Shown here piece after piece: positions 43,994 through 54,207 of a stretch of DNA of 64,000 bases. The stretch lies in the NCBI RefSeq assembly GCF_046250175.1, contig NZ_CP176468.1; one strand, written 5' to 3'. Both the position numbers and the translations under genes were made by a program. The DNA is from Psychromonas sp030397575 (GTDB taxonomy: Bacteria; Pseudomonadota; Gammaproteobacteria; Enterobacterales; Psychromonadaceae). The notes beneath the pieces were generated by a model. The model was given only the letters and a program-made list of their open reading frames with translations, had not been told where the DNA came from and searched no databases. Within the stretch, counting starts at the first letter, position 1, and each line of letters starts with the position of its first letter.

Positions 43994-44764
43994 CTAGTGT
44001 TCCAATACTTGGCTTAAAAACAACTTAGTTCGCTCGGATTTAGGGTTATCAAAAAATGAATTAGGCTCATCATCTTCGATAATTTCTCCTGCATCCATAA
44101 AGATAATTCTATCTGCCACTTTGCGAGCAAAGCCCATTTCATGAGTAACACATATCATGGTCATCCCCATCTCAGCTAAACTCACCATGACATCTAATAC
44201 TTCTGCAATTACTTCAGGATCTAAAGCGGAAGTGGGTTCATCAAATAACATCACAGATGGATTCATACAAAGTGAGCGAGCGATTGCCACACGCTGCTGC
44301 TGTCCACCGGATAATTGCCCTGGATATTTATCCGCTTGATTACGTATTTTCACTTTATCTAAATATTTTAATGCAGTCTCTTTCGCTTTGCTTTCAGATG
44401 CACCTTGCACCAAGGTCGGTGCTAACATGCAATTCTCTAACACCGTCATATGTGGAAATAGGTTGAAGTGTTGAAAGCACATGCCAACATCTTTTCTGAT
44501 CGCCTGTATGTTTTTAGGGTTGCGATCGAGTATGGTGCCTAACACTTCTATTTTACCGGACTGATGTTTTTCTAGGTCGTTAATACAACGGATCATGGTT
44601 GACTTACCTGATCCAGACGGACCACAGACAACAATTTTTTCACCTCTTTTCACTGTTAAGTCAATGCCTTTTAAAACATGAAAATCGCCATACCACTTAT
44701 TCATATCAGTAATTTGAATAGCAACTTCATCTGCACTATTTTGGTCATTAGTTGTTAAACTCAT
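43994..44764 (-). CDS. aapP: Amino-acid ABC transporter ATP-binding protein
   Basis: ATPase of a polar amino-acid importer. 256 residues with Walker A GPSGSGKST near 49-57, Q-loop FQHFNLFPHMTV, signature LSGGQQQRVAIARSL, Walker B VMLFDEPTSALDPE and H-loop VTHEMG. Last gene of the aapJQMP operon, 92 bp after aapM, a longer gap than between the other genes. Confidence 0.93.
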   Translation of the reverse strand: MSLTTNDQNSADEVAIQITDMNKWYGDFHVLKGIDLTVKRGEKIVVCGPSGSGKSTMIRCINDLEKHQSGKIEVLGTILDRNPKNIQAIRKDVGMCFQHFNLFPHMTVLENCMLAPTLVQGASESKAKETALKYLDKVKIRNQADKYPGQLSGGQQQRVAIARSLCMNPSVMLFDEPTSALDPEVIAEVLDVMVSLAEMGMTMICVTHEMGFARKVADRIIFMDAGEIIEDDEPNSFFDNPKSERTKLFLSQVLEH

Positions 44765-44856
44765 CTTATATAATCCCTTTTATAACGTTATAATTTAATA
44801 GGGTTATCGGGTAATCCAAAATTCACCAATATCCCCTATTTCAATACATCACATAA

Positions 44857-45954
44857 TTAGTGGCTGGTATTACTCAAACGACGTTTTAAGTAAGAGCCAT
44901 ATTGGCCAAGTAAGAAAATAAAGCCCCAATAGATAAAGCCAACAAATGCGTAAACCTCCATATAATATGGCGCCCACTGAGCAGTACCGATAGCCGCATT
45001 TGCAGAAGCAATCACATCAAAGAAACCAATAATGATCACAATCGCAGTTTCTTTAAAGGTCATCACCACCATATTGATGGTGCCTGGTAATGAATGACGG
45101 AACACTTGCGGTAAAACGATACGAGTAAAGATGTGCCAAGATGACAAACCAAGCGCTTGCCCTGCTTCTAATTGACCTTTAGGCACGCCTTGAAAACCAC
45201 CGCGAAACACTTCAGCCTGATAACAAGCAAAGAACAAAGTAAAGGCAACAATCACTCGCCAAATTTTATCTCCATGCAACCATTCAGGCAGTAAAATAGG
45301 TATAACAACAGCAGCGGTAAATAAGGTCGCTAATAAAGGTAGTGAACGAATCACATCGATAAAAATAGAGATGCCATAGGAGATAACGGGCAACTTAGAG
45401 CGTCTTAACATCGCAAAAAGTAAGCCGGTTGGGATCCCAGCAAGTACCACAGATGAAAACAGAAACAAGGTTAACGCTAATCCGCCCCACTCATCGGTTG
45501 TCACTTGTTGTAACCCTAATAAACTGCCTTCCATTAATAAGTAATAACTAGCAAAGCCAACTAACCATAACCAGCTTAATCGCCAAATAGTCCAAAAGAA
45601 TGAAAAGCAAGACAGCACAATAGCTAAAATGATTGAGGCACAAGCCAGTGTCGCACGCCATTGCAACTCGTATGGATACAAGCCAAATAATATTAAGCGA
45701 TGGCGAGCATCAACAACCGACCAACAAGCTCCCGCTGCTTCTTGGCACATGGCAACATTCTCTTCTGTCCAAACAGCGTTAAGAAATGCCCAATCAACAA
45801 TTAAATACCCTAAATAACAGATCACACTTAAAAAAACTAAGGTCATTAAGGTGTCTAAGGAAGTAGAAAAAGCGCGTTCTTTAAACCAAGCATATTTCAT
45901 CACTGGTTTAACTGCTCTTGGTTTTGAGTTGATAGGTATAGTCGTCGTAGTCAT
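44857..45954 (-). CDS. aapM: Amino-acid ABC transporter permease, AapM type
   Basis: Inner-membrane permease of 365 residues, HisM family. Several membrane helices; an extended loop insertion after the first helix (WTEENVAMCQEAAGACWSV) is typical of AapM. The EAA loop is EAGQALGLSSWHIFTRIVLPQ near residue 265. It starts 1 base after the aapQ stop, so the two permeases are translated together. Confidence 0.92.
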   Translation of the reverse strand: MTTTTIPINSKPRAVKPVMKYAWFKERAFSTSLDTLMTLVFLSVICYLGYLIVDWAFLNAVWTEENVAMCQEAAGACWSVVDARHRLILFGLYPYELQWRATLACASIILAIVLSCFSFFWTIWRLSWLWLVGFASYYLLMEGSLLGLQQVTTDEWGGLALTLFLFSSVVLAGIPTGLLFAMLRRSKLPVISYGISIFIDVIRSLPLLATLFTAAVVIPILLPEWLHGDKIWRVIVAFTLFFACYQAEVFRGGFQGVPKGQLEAGQALGLSSWHIFTRIVLPQVFRHSLPGTINMVVMTFKETAIVIIIGFFDVIASANAAIGTAQWAPYYMEVYAFVGFIYWGFIFLLGQYGSYLKRRLSNTSH

Positions 45955-45955
45955 A

Positions 45956-47092
45956 CTAATGTCCCTTTAGTTGTAGCTTTTTATTCAACAGATTAATTAA
46001 TCGCGCAAGAGAGAAGTTAATCAATAAAAACGCGCCCATTAAGATGCCGATTAACTCTAGTGTTTGGCCTGACTGTGTAATAGAAGTTGAAATAATCATA
46101 AATAGGTCGCTATAGCCAATAGCAACACCGATCGTGGTAGCTTTGATTAGAAATATCCATTGGTTGCCTAATGGTGGGATAATAGTACGCAAGGCCATCG
46201 GCATTTTAATTTTGAACCAAATTTGACGGTCACTTAAACCAAGCGAGTTACCCGCTTCAGCCAGCCCTTTTGGCACCTCTTGAAGACCGCCTCGGACAAC
46301 TTCTGCAATGTATGAACTGCCATATAAAATAATGGCAATCAACATAGCGACCAATTCGATATTCAATGTCACGCCACCGACAAAGCGTAACCCTTTTAAT
46401 TCAGGAACTGATAAGAGATGTTCATTTTCAGGTACAAATAGATTACCTAGTAGCAACACACTCACCGCCACAATCGTTACCCAAGCCAAAAGCTTAATAG
46501 GCTTTTTTTGTTTACAAAATTTATTGATGGCAAAATAAGCCCCGATAGCAATAGCAACCACCATTAACCAGGTATAAAGGGACATATTTAAAGTGGGTAT
46601 CATGACCCCTCTATTAGACATAAAAATGGTGTCATAAAAGCCCATTGCTTGTCTCGGACTAGGTAAATGGATTAATACGGCATACCAAAATATCAATTGT
46701 AAAATAAGCGGAATGTTACGAAATATTTGGATAAAAATAGCTGCAGAGCCCTGAACTGCCAAATTTTTCGCATCCCTTGCAGTACCAATAGCAAAGCCAA
46801 AAATAGTCGAAAAAACAATGGCAGCAATACCTAATACAAAGGTATTTAAAAACCCTGAAAATAGAGTCCTGTAGTATGGGTCATCGGTAGAGTGATCAAT
46901 CATGCTAAATGAATATGACCATCCCGTTGCTCGCTCTAAAAAGCTAAAGCCATTAGTGAGCCCCATTTTACTCAAGTTAGTCTGTCCACTAGAGTAAGCG
47001 CTAGTAATAAGCACTGCGACAGCAATCAAAAAAAGAGCTTGAATGATAATACCTTTAATATCGAGCTCACTTGGTGGTTTAGTCTGTTCCAT
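45956..47092 (-). CDS. aapQ: Amino-acid ABC transporter permease, AapQ type
   Basis: A 378-residue permease with multiple transmembrane helices; the EAA loop EAGNSLGLSDRQIWFKIKMPM lies near 285. The segment FSFLERATGWSYSF after the first helix is typical of AapQ. It pairs with AapM as the heterodimeric channel. About 33 bp follow aapJ. Confidence 0.92.
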   Translation of the reverse strand: MEQTKPPSELDIKGIIIQALFLIAVAVLITSAYSSGQTNLSKMGLTNGFSFLERATGWSYSFSMIDHSTDDPYYRTLFSGFLNTFVLGIAAIVFSTIFGFAIGTARDAKNLAVQGSAAIFIQIFRNIPLILQLIFWYAVLIHLPSPRQAMGFYDTIFMSNRGVMIPTLNMSLYTWLMVVAIAIGAYFAINKFCKQKKPIKLLAWVTIVAVSVLLLGNLFVPENEHLLSVPELKGLRFVGGVTLNIELVAMLIAIILYGSSYIAEVVRGGLQEVPKGLAEAGNSLGLSDRQIWFKIKMPMALRTIIPPLGNQWIFLIKATTIGVAIGYSDLFMIISTSITQSGQTLELIGILMGAFLLINFSLARLINLLNKKLQLKGH

Positions 47093-47125
47093 ACTACAGT
47101 CTCCGTCGTTATCTAATAAATAGGC

Positions 47126-48166
47126 TTAATCAAGGATTGGTGAATACAACACACCACCATGACTCCATAAATTATTTAACCCACGAGCTAATTTATAAGG
47201 GGATTCTTTGCCTAAGTTACGTTCGTAAATTTCGCTATAATTACCTACTTCCGCAATCATTTCGCGCGCCCATGTTTCACGTAAACCTAAACGTTTACCG
47301 ATACCTGGTGTCACACCTAATAATCTTGCTACCGTTGGGTTCGGTGGATTTGCTACCATCTCCTCAATATTCGCCTTAGTAACGCCGTACTCTTCAGCCA
47401 ATAACAAACTCGCTAGCGCCCAGTTCATCACATCGACAAACTCTTCATCACCCTGACGCATTGCAGCAGCAATAGGCTCGCTAGAAAGTACATCGTTTAA
47501 AATGACATGCTTATCAGCATCATCTACACCCGTAGCACGTAATACGGCTAAACTTGGTCCCCAAGCAGCAAAAGCATCACAGCGTTCAGCTAAGTAAGCT
47601 GCACGTAATTCCGATGCTTTTTCATAAGCCACCATAGTGTGTTTCACATTTTTAGTTTTTAGGTAATCGGCAACTACCCTTTCAATCGTTGTACCTGCTT
47701 CAACACAAACAGTTCCACCTTCTAAACCAGTTGCATCGGTAATACCCAACTCTTTGTGAGCCATCAGCTGTGCACCTGCAAAAAAGTAAGGCAAGCTAAA
47801 CTGTAAACCTAGCTCTGTATCGCGCCCCATTGTCCAACCCGTTGCTTTAATCACGATATCAACATCACCTGATTGCAATGAAGTAAAGCGTTGAGCCCAA
47901 CTTAAAGGGATAATTTTTACTTTGTCAGGGGACCCAAGGATCGCCGTCGTTAATGCTTTACATAAATCAATATCTAACCCTTTCCATTCGTTTTTGTCAT
48001 TAACCTCAACAAATCCGAAATAACTACCGTTATGACCACTACATAGTAGTGAACCGCGATCTTGAATAGCTTGTACAGTTGGACTTTTTGCCATTGCCAT
48101 TTGAGAAAAAGAAAGAGCACAGGTAGTTGTCGCTGCCGCTACAAGAAGTTTTAGTGGTTTAATCAT
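47126..48166 (-). CDS. aapJ: Amino-acid ABC transporter periplasmic binding protein, AapJ type
   Basis: Substrate receptor of the general L-amino acid transporter. Signal peptide about residues 1-26 ending MAMAKS; the mature domain begins TVQAIQDRGSLLCSGHNGSYFGF and includes WKGLDIDLCKALTTAILG and RFTSLQSGDVDIV. 346 residues match the family length. First gene of the aap operon; CGGAGACTG-like sequence is not evident, but GGAGTGTTACG precedes ATG. Confidence 0.93.
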   Translation of the reverse strand: MIKPLKLLVAAATTTCALSFSQMAMAKSPTVQAIQDRGSLLCSGHNGSYFGFVEVNDKNEWKGLDIDLCKALTTAILGSPDKVKIIPLSWAQRFTSLQSGDVDIVIKATGWTMGRDTELGLQFSLPYFFAGAQLMAHKELGITDATGLEGGTVCVEAGTTIERVVADYLKTKNVKHTMVAYEKASELRAAYLAERCDAFAAWGPSLAVLRATGVDDADKHVILNDVLSSEPIAAAMRQGDEEFVDVMNWALASLLLAEEYGVTKANIEEMVANPPNPTVARLLGVTPGIGKRLGLRETWAREMIAEVGNYSEIYERNLGKESPYKLARGLNNLWSHGGVLYSPILD

Positions 48167-48654
48167 CGTAACACTCCATTTTACGTTAGTTTATTTTTCA
48201 GCACGCTTGTATCTTAATTCGGCACAAGGTGTTTAATATATAGCATTTTTTATGCCAAGCTATTGAAATGATATTAATGGCAATCAGTAAATCACCGTAA
48301 GCGCATGCCTAGCCTAGTGATTCGCTTTTAAGATTTTTAAAAAACCTTCATAAGCAATACAAGACTGCTTTATTATCAACACATCACATAGCACAGGAAT
48401 GCACCACAATTGATCTAAATCAATAAATTCGCACCAAAAGTAAGCGGTTAAGCTGTACTGACTAAACCGCCGGCTATACATTTTTACCTTGTCCAGACTG
48501 GTCATAATATTGCTTGTAAAAAATAACAAACAACAAGATGAAGAAACTATAATGCAGTGGACACCTTTAAAATAAAATGCTTCTATATGAAACACTAGAA
48601 CCACATATCAATACAGTCAATTTATTAGTTATCGATTAAAAAGGAATATTGGTC
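48167..48654. promoter_or_regulatory. Divergent region between aapJ and the molybdoenzyme gene
   Basis: About 490 bp with no convincing gene (a 96-codon minus-strand frame here has no recognisable protein features). It should hold promoters for the aap operon and the molybdoenzyme. I see no clear operator. Confidence 0.4.
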
Positions 48655-50979
48655 ATGCCTTCAGAAAAAACAAAACAATCTAGTCAGTTTATTACGGCGA
48701 ACCATTGGGGTGCTTCAGTAATAGAAACTTCAAACGATAAAATCACCACGGTTAAAGGGCACCCCAATGATAATGATCCCTCTAAAATCAATAACAACCT
48801 GATTGGTGTGGTAGATGGAAAAACACGTATCCGCAGTCCAGCAGTACGTAAAAGTTACTTAGAAAATAGCTATCAAAGTGGAGGCTCACCACGAGGAGAA
48901 GACCCTTTTGTAGAGGTGTCATGGGAAACGGCGCTCGAGTTAATCGCTAAAGAGATGAACCGAGTACGAGATAACTATGGTAATGAAGCTATTTTTGGTG
49001 GTTCTTATGGATGGAGTAGCGCAGGTCGATTTCATCATGCTCAAAGCCAATTAAAACGCTTTTTAAATTGTGCTGGTGGTTTTGTGAGAAGCGAAGGTAA
49101 TTATAGTTATAACGCGGCACTGACTTTATTACCTTATATAGTAGGAAATTTCAGAGACCATGTTAAACAAGCAACACGCTGGAGTTCAATCGCCAAACAT
49201 GGTGAGCTTGTAGTGATGTTTGGTGGTATCCCAGTGAGAAACGGGCAAGTGGGTGGTGGTGGTTTATCTCGCCATCGATTACGTGATGACCTTATTTCCT
49301 GTAAAGAAGCCGGTGTTAATTTTGTTAACTTTAGCCCCTTAAAGACTGATTCATTAGCAGAGTTAGATGCGCAATGGATAGCAGCAAAACCAGGTTCAGA
49401 TACCGCGATCATGATGGGGATTGCACATACCTTGCTTGATGAAGGTTTGCATGACCAAGCTTTTTTAGACCAATACACCACAGGGTTTGATCGTTTTAAA
49501 GCTTATTTGATGGGTGACAAGGACAGTATTGTGAAGGATGCTTGTTGGGCCAGTGAATTATCAGGTGTACCTGCTGATACTATTCAGGATTTATCACGTC
49601 GTATGGCTAAATCTTCAACCATTATTTGTACCGCCGTTGGTTTACAACGTGCGGAGTATGGCGAGCAACCACTTTGGATGACAGTCACCTTAGCGGCTAT
49701 TTTAGGACAAATAGGTACACCTGGTGGTGGTTACGGTATTGGTTATGGTGGAGATGCGAGTATAGGCACCACAGATCGCCCAATGCGTTGGCCTTCTTTC
49801 CCACAGGGTAAAAACCCAGTTGATACCTTTATCCCTGTAGCAACAATAACCGATATGTTACTCAAGCCTAATACTCAGTATGAGTACAATGGTCAAACCT
49901 TAACTTACCCCGAAATACGTTTAGTTTGGTGGGCTGGTGGTAATCCTTTTCACCATCATCAGGACTTAAACCAATTATTAAAAGCATTCCAACAGCCTGA
50001 AACTATTATCGTTAATGAAATATATTGGACAGCAACGGCAAAACACGCTGATATCGTTCTACCTGCAACCTCAACGTTAGAGCGGGAAGATATTGGCGCA
50101 GGAACACAGGATACCAGTATTATTCCTATGCCCAGAGTTTTGTCGCCAATAGGCGAAGCACGTGATGAATACGATATTTTCACCGCACTTTCTGAAAAGC
50201 TCGGCTTTAAAGAACAATTCACCGAAGGCCGCACCTCTAGACAATGGTTGGAGAAAATGTGGTTACAAATGCAGGATACCGCATCCCAATTTAATTATAC
50301 CCTGCCCAACTTAGACAGTTTCTTATCGGGTGACATTATTGAATTTCATGATCCCGATCCTGAGCATGTTTTTTTAAGTGAGTTTCGTTCAGACCCCGTT
50401 GCTAATGCACTGCCGACACCCAGTGGCAAAATAGAAATCTACTCGGAAAAAATAGCGAGTTTTAATTATCAAGACTGCCCTGGACACGCGACCTGGTTAA
50501 AACCTAAGGAGTGGTTAGGAGGTGAGAAATCTAACCAATATCAATTCCATTTGATTTCAGGACAGCCTAAAACCAGGTTACATAGCCAATTAGACCCAGG
50601 TGAATATAGCCGAAGTAAAAAAGTACAAGGGCGAGAACCCGCGTTAATCAACCCTATTGATGCTGAAAAACTAGGTATTAAGGATGGCGATATTATTAAG
50701 TTACATAATCAACGTGGCACTTGCCTCGCTGGTGCAGTCGTAACTAATGATGTAAGAGAGCAGGTTATCTTTTTATGGACAGGAGCTTGGTATGACCCAG
50801 AACAACCCGGAAAAGTAGGCTCATTAGATAAACACGGCAACCCTAATGTATTAACCCATGATGGTCGAACATCTCGATTATCACAGGGAACAGCGGCACA
50901 TAGCACCTTGGTTAATGTTGAAAGATTTACAGAAGTAGCACCAAGCATCACAGCATTTGATTCGCCTATTGCCAATTAA
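48655..50979 (+). CDS. Molybdopterin-dependent S/N-oxide reductase, BisC-like
   Basis: A 774-residue bis-MGD enzyme of the DMSO reductase family. It lacks both a signal peptide and an N-terminal Fe-S cysteine cluster, and its length equals E. coli BisC (777), the cytoplasmic biotin/methionine sulfoxide reductase. The molybdenum ligand is probably Ser122 in GWSSAGRFHH. Other cofactor motifs are WWAGGNPFHHHQDLN and LDKHGNPNVLTHDGRTSRLSQG near the end. ATG 48655 is chosen because AAGGA lies nine bases ahead; TTG 48649 is too close. Context suggests reduction of an S- or N-oxide in the neighbouring catabolic pathway. Confidence 0.88.
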   Translation: MPSEKTKQSSQFITANHWGASVIETSNDKITTVKGHPNDNDPSKINNNLIGVVDGKTRIRSPAVRKSYLENSYQSGGSPRGEDPFVEVSWETALELIAKEMNRVRDNYGNEAIFGGSYGWSSAGRFHHAQSQLKRFLNCAGGFVRSEGNYSYNAALTLLPYIVGNFRDHVKQATRWSSIAKHGELVVMFGGIPVRNGQVGGGGLSRHRLRDDLISCKEAGVNFVNFSPLKTDSLAELDAQWIAAKPGSDTAIMMGIAHTLLDEGLHDQAFLDQYTTGFDRFKAYLMGDKDSIVKDACWASELSGVPADTIQDLSRRMAKSSTIICTAVGLQRAEYGEQPLWMTVTLAAILGQIGTPGGGYGIGYGGDASIGTTDRPMRWPSFPQGKNPVDTFIPVATITDMLLKPNTQYEYNGQTLTYPEIRLVWWAGGNPFHHHQDLNQLLKAFQQPETIIVNEIYWTATAKHADIVLPATSTLEREDIGAGTQDTSIIPMPRVLSPIGEARDEYDIFTALSEKLGFKEQFTEGRTSRQWLEKMWLQMQDTASQFNYTLPNLDSFLSGDIIEFHDPDPEHVFLSEFRSDPVANALPTPSGKIEIYSEKIASFNYQDCPGHATWLKPKEWLGGEKSNQYQFHLISGQPKTRLHSQLDPGEYSRSKKVQGREPALINPIDAEKLGIKDGDIIKLHNQRGTCLAGAVVTNDVREQVIFLWTGAWYDPEQPGKVGSLDKHGNPNVLTHDGRTSRLSQGTAAHSTLVNVERFTEVAPSITAFDSPIAN

Positions 50980-51248
50980 TGAACTAACAAACTAATAAAC
51001 ATTTTAGCTTCCATAAATGGCAATCAATCACATTTTATTTTTGATTGCCATCATTCCACCAGCCAACTATTAATACAAGCAGCAACACAACTACCAATCA
51101 AATTAACAACACAGCCACCAACTAAACCAACAACAAAGTGCCAAAATACAAAACAATTGTTTTACATATTGACTCAAAATATTAACTTAGGCATGATGTT
51201 TGAAACAAAACCAATCACTATTTAACAAAAATATACCAAGGAGAAATT
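50980..51248. other. Intergenic region with hairpin and A/C-rich tract
   Basis: ATGGCAATCAA and TTGATTGCCAT form an 11 bp stem (51017-51051) shortly after the molybdoenzyme stop, with no T-run. From about 51052 to 51150 the plus strand is strikingly A/C-rich and G-poor with repeated AACAAC/ACCAAC words. The SDR promoter should lie at 51150-51240. Confidence 0.5.
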
Positions 51249-52001
51249 ATGAGTGACAAATTAATCGCATTAATTACTGGTGGTGCTAAAGGCATTGGCT
51301 TAGCTTGTGCGCAGGCGTTAGCTGAAGATGGATTCCGCATTGTTATTACTGATATTGATACTAAAGCTGGTGAGCAAGCCGCTAAAGAACTTGCTAATGA
51401 TGCTGTTTTTTTACCTTGTGATATGGGTGATAGCAAAGCCATACTAAATACCTTTGATATTGTTGAAGCTGAATACGGCCCTGTTTCTGTATTAGTCAAC
51501 AATGCAGGTTTTGCTAGTCCTGGTAATTTTTTAGATACCACTATTGAGCAGTTCACTTCAGTGATTAACGTCAACTTAACTGGAACCTTTATCGCTTCTC
51601 AACGCGTTGCCCAAACCATGGTTGATAAAGGCATAGCCGGTTCCATTATTAATATGAGCTCTGTTAATGCCCAAGTCGCAATCCCTACTATTTCAGCTTA
51701 TTGTGCCTCTAAAGGTGGCGTTATGCAGTTAACTAAAGCAATGGCTTTATCGTTAGCGCCTAATAACATTCGAGTGAATGCTGTTGGCCCAGGCTCTATT
51801 AATACAGAGATGATGGCTGGGGTAAATGCCAATCCAAAAGCGATGCAAATGGTTATGTCGCGTACTCCTTTAAAACGCGTTGGTAAACCAAGTGAAATTG
51901 GTAGTGTAGTGGCGTTTCTTGCCAGTGATAAAGCAAGTTATATTACAGGCGAAACCATCTATGTAGATGGCGGTAGATTAGGCATGAACTACACCTGTTA
52001 A
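51249..52001 (+). CDS. Short-chain dehydrogenase/reductase
   Basis: Classical 250-residue SDR. Cofactor loop TGGAKGIGLACA near residue 10, NNAG near 87, catalytic Ser in NMSSVNAQ near 137 and Tyr-X3-Lys in YCASKGG near 152, ending in ITGETIYVDGGRLGM. Presumably oxidises or reduces a hydroxy/keto group of the pathway substrate; substrate unknown. Strong ribosome site AAGGAG. Followed by the MFS gene after 23 bases, likely cotranscribed. Confidence 0.9.
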   Translation: MSDKLIALITGGAKGIGLACAQALAEDGFRIVITDIDTKAGEQAAKELANDAVFLPCDMGDSKAILNTFDIVEAEYGPVSVLVNNAGFASPGNFLDTTIEQFTSVINVNLTGTFIASQRVAQTMVDKGIAGSIINMSSVNAQVAIPTISAYCASKGGVMQLTKAMALSLAPNNIRVNAVGPGSINTEMMAGVNANPKAMQMVMSRTPLKRVGKPSEIGSVVAFLASDKASYITGETIYVDGGRLGMNYTC

Positions 52002-52024
52002 GCTAAAAGAGAGGAATAGAAACC

Positions 52025-53254
52025 ATGGCAATTCAAGGAACTCAAACAGTGAACATGGCAACAGATCTGCAACGCTATAAAGTATTGGCAGCTGGTATAT
52101 TCAGTATGATTGTAACTCTTGGTATTGCTCGCTTTTCTTACACTCCTCTCCTCCCTTTGATGCAAAGCCAAACTGCACTCTCTGAATCAGGTGGCGGTTG
52201 GCTAGCAGCCGCTAACTATGCAGGTTATATGTGTGGTGCCATTTTGGTCGCTTCTATCAATAACCTCGCATTAAAGGGCATTTTATACCGTGTTTACTTA
52301 GTCCTAGCCGTCCTCACAACCTTAGCAATGGCCTGGACTGAGAATGTAATAATTTGGTCTATATTGCGCTTTTTATCTGGGTTAAGTAGCTCAGGTGGAA
52401 TGCTAATTGCGTCAGGGATCATCCTAAATTGGTTGATGAAAAATGGCCACCGAGGCGAGTTAGGCATCCACTTTGCAGGCATGGGGCTTGGTATTATTTT
52501 AGCCTCTGCGTTAGTAGAATTAATGCTTCATTATCTGTTCACTTGGCAGGAACAATGGATATGGTTTGCTGTTGTTGCGCTAATACTAAGTATTCCAGCT
52601 TGGCTGTGGTTCCCTAGCACTAAAGAAGCAACGAATGCCATAAAGCCCGAGCATGTTAAAGATAACCCACCAAGTAAACCCTTTTTATGGATCATGCTTG
52701 CAGCTTATTTCTGTGCTGGTTATGGCTACGTTATTAGCGCCACTTTTATGGTCGACATCATTGAAAGCCAAGCCTCACTGCAAGGGCAAGGGCCAATGGT
52801 CTTTATGCTAGTTGGTTTAGCAGCATTACCTGCCGCACTTATTTGGGACAGAATTGCACACCGATGGGGTTACCTTAACGCTATCTTTCTCGCTTACGCT
52901 ATACAGGTTGTTGGCATTACCTTACCCGTGTTTAATCATAGTTTAACAGGCGCGATTATCAGTGCATTATTATACGGTAGCACCTTCATTGGCTGCGTCA
53001 GCCTAGTATTAACCATGGCAGGCCGTTTTTACCCAGGTAAACCAGCGAAATTAATGGGCAAACTCACCTTAACCTATGGTTTTGCACAAATTATTGCTCC
53101 TGCGTTAACTGGTGTGATGGCACAAAATGCCGGTAGTTATGACCAAGGGTTATATATAGCTGGGGGGATTTTAAGCTTTGGGGCTCTGTTAATTTTACTG
53201 TTAATTCGCATGGAAAGAAGAGAAACTAAACTCAAAGAAATTATAGAATCATAA
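52025..53254 (+). CDS. YbfB/YjiJ-family MFS transporter
   Basis: A 409-residue twelve-helix permease. The segment LGIARFSYTPLLPLMQ near residue 35 is the signature of the YbfB/YjiJ group, with GGWLAAANYAGYMCGA following. The family's substrates are poorly known. Placement between an SDR and an IclR regulator suggests uptake or efflux of the pathway compound. GAGGA precedes ATG by nine bases. Confidence 0.88.
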   Translation: MAIQGTQTVNMATDLQRYKVLAAGIFSMIVTLGIARFSYTPLLPLMQSQTALSESGGGWLAAANYAGYMCGAILVASINNLALKGILYRVYLVLAVLTTLAMAWTENVIIWSILRFLSGLSSSGGMLIASGIILNWLMKNGHRGELGIHFAGMGLGIILASALVELMLHYLFTWQEQWIWFAVVALILSIPAWLWFPSTKEATNAIKPEHVKDNPPSKPFLWIMLAAYFCAGYGYVISATFMVDIIESQASLQGQGPMVFMLVGLAALPAALIWDRIAHRWGYLNAIFLAYAIQVVGITLPVFNHSLTGAIISALLYGSTFIGCVSLVLTMAGRFYPGKPAKLMGKLTLTYGFAQIIAPALTGVMAQNAGSYDQGLYIAGGILSFGALLILLLIRMERRETKLKEIIES

Positions 53255-53296
53255 ATAAAAACAAGACAACATAAATTATTCATTATAAATGATACA

Positions 53297-53315
53297 TGTG
53301 CCAATAAATGGCACA
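53297..53315. promoter_or_regulatory. Palindrome TGTGCCA-N5-TGGCACA upstream of iclR-type gene
   Basis: A perfect 7 bp inverted repeat with ATAAA between the arms, about 90 bp before the IclR start. It could be the regulator's operator or a weak hairpin after the MFS gene. Confidence 0.4.
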
Positions 53316-53402
53316 TTAAATCAATAATATCTTTGCATTATATTAGTATATAGGTACACTTTTTTAAATATAAACCATTTTAAAAATAAGAAGTTTACCT
53401 CA

Positions 53403-54182
53403 ATGAAAAATGAAGACGAAAAAAGCAAAGCAGCCGTAAAAGTAGACTCTACACTTTTAAAAGGGCTAAAGATTCTTGAAACATTAGCAAACTCCCCAAC
53501 AGAAAAAGGCGTAACAGAATTATCACTAGAATGTGAAATGACCAAGTCGAATACCTTCCGATTACTGCGCTCATTAAGTATTTTAGGTTATGTTCATCAG
53601 CCTGATGGTAAAAACTACTCTTGTACCATGAAAGCGTGGCAATTAGGCCAACGTATTATGGACCACCTAGACTTACCTGCTATCGCAGCTTCACAAATGC
53701 GTAAGTTATCTCAAGTAACCGGCGCAACTATTTATCTTGCTGTACGCGATGGTTTATCTGTTTTATACATTGATAAAATAGATAGTACACAACCTATCCG
53801 CTCATGGTCTTTAAAAGGCGGTATGGCTCCACTGTATTGTGTTGGTCCAGGTAAGGCAATTTTAGCGGAACAATACAAGTTACTCCGCGAGCAACTCAAA
53901 GGCGAGTTGGTGCAATATACGGATAAAACCATCACTACTCTGCAACAGTTAGATAAAGATATGGCCGCAACCCTTGAGCGTGGTTATTCTATTGATACAG
54001 GCGAATACCGTGAACGTATCATGAGTTTTGGTGCAGCGATTAAGGCGCCCAATGGCGAAGTATTAGGGGCGTTAGGTGTGTCTATTCCAGACATCAACTT
54101 AAAAGATGGCGACCTAGAGAAGATATGTATTGCCGTTCGTGATGCAGGTATTATTGTGTCAGCTAAAATAGCAGAAAGTTAA
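53403..54182 (+). CDS. IclR-family transcriptional regulator
   Basis: A 259-residue regulator. N-terminal winged HTH (LLKGLKILETLANSPTEKGVTELSLECEMTKSNTFRLLRSL) and C-terminal effector domain (ATIYLAVRDGLSVLYIDKID, RSWSLKGGMAPLYCVGPGKAILA, GYSIDTGEYRERIMSFGAAI). It stands between the SDR-MFS pair and the convergent hydantoinase genes, and probably controls both arms of the island. Most IclR members respond to small carboxylates or aromatic acids. Confidence 0.92.
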   Translation: MKNEDEKSKAAVKVDSTLLKGLKILETLANSPTEKGVTELSLECEMTKSNTFRLLRSLSILGYVHQPDGKNYSCTMKAWQLGQRIMDHLDLPAIAASQMRKLSQVTGATIYLAVRDGLSVLYIDKIDSTQPIRSWSLKGGMAPLYCVGPGKAILAEQYKLLREQLKGELVQYTDKTITTLQQLDKDMAATLERGYSIDTGEYRERIMSFGAAIKAPNGEVLGALGVSIPDINLKDGDLEKICIAVRDAGIIVSAKIAES

Positions 54183-54207
54183 CCATCAATTATTTAATAT
54201 AATTAAT

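Noticed and set aside
48314..48604. 96-codon minus-strand frame in the aapJ-molybdoenzyme gap
   Set aside because: No ribosome site, no recognisable domain, unusual Cys/Ser/Phe composition, and it lies in a divergent promoter region.
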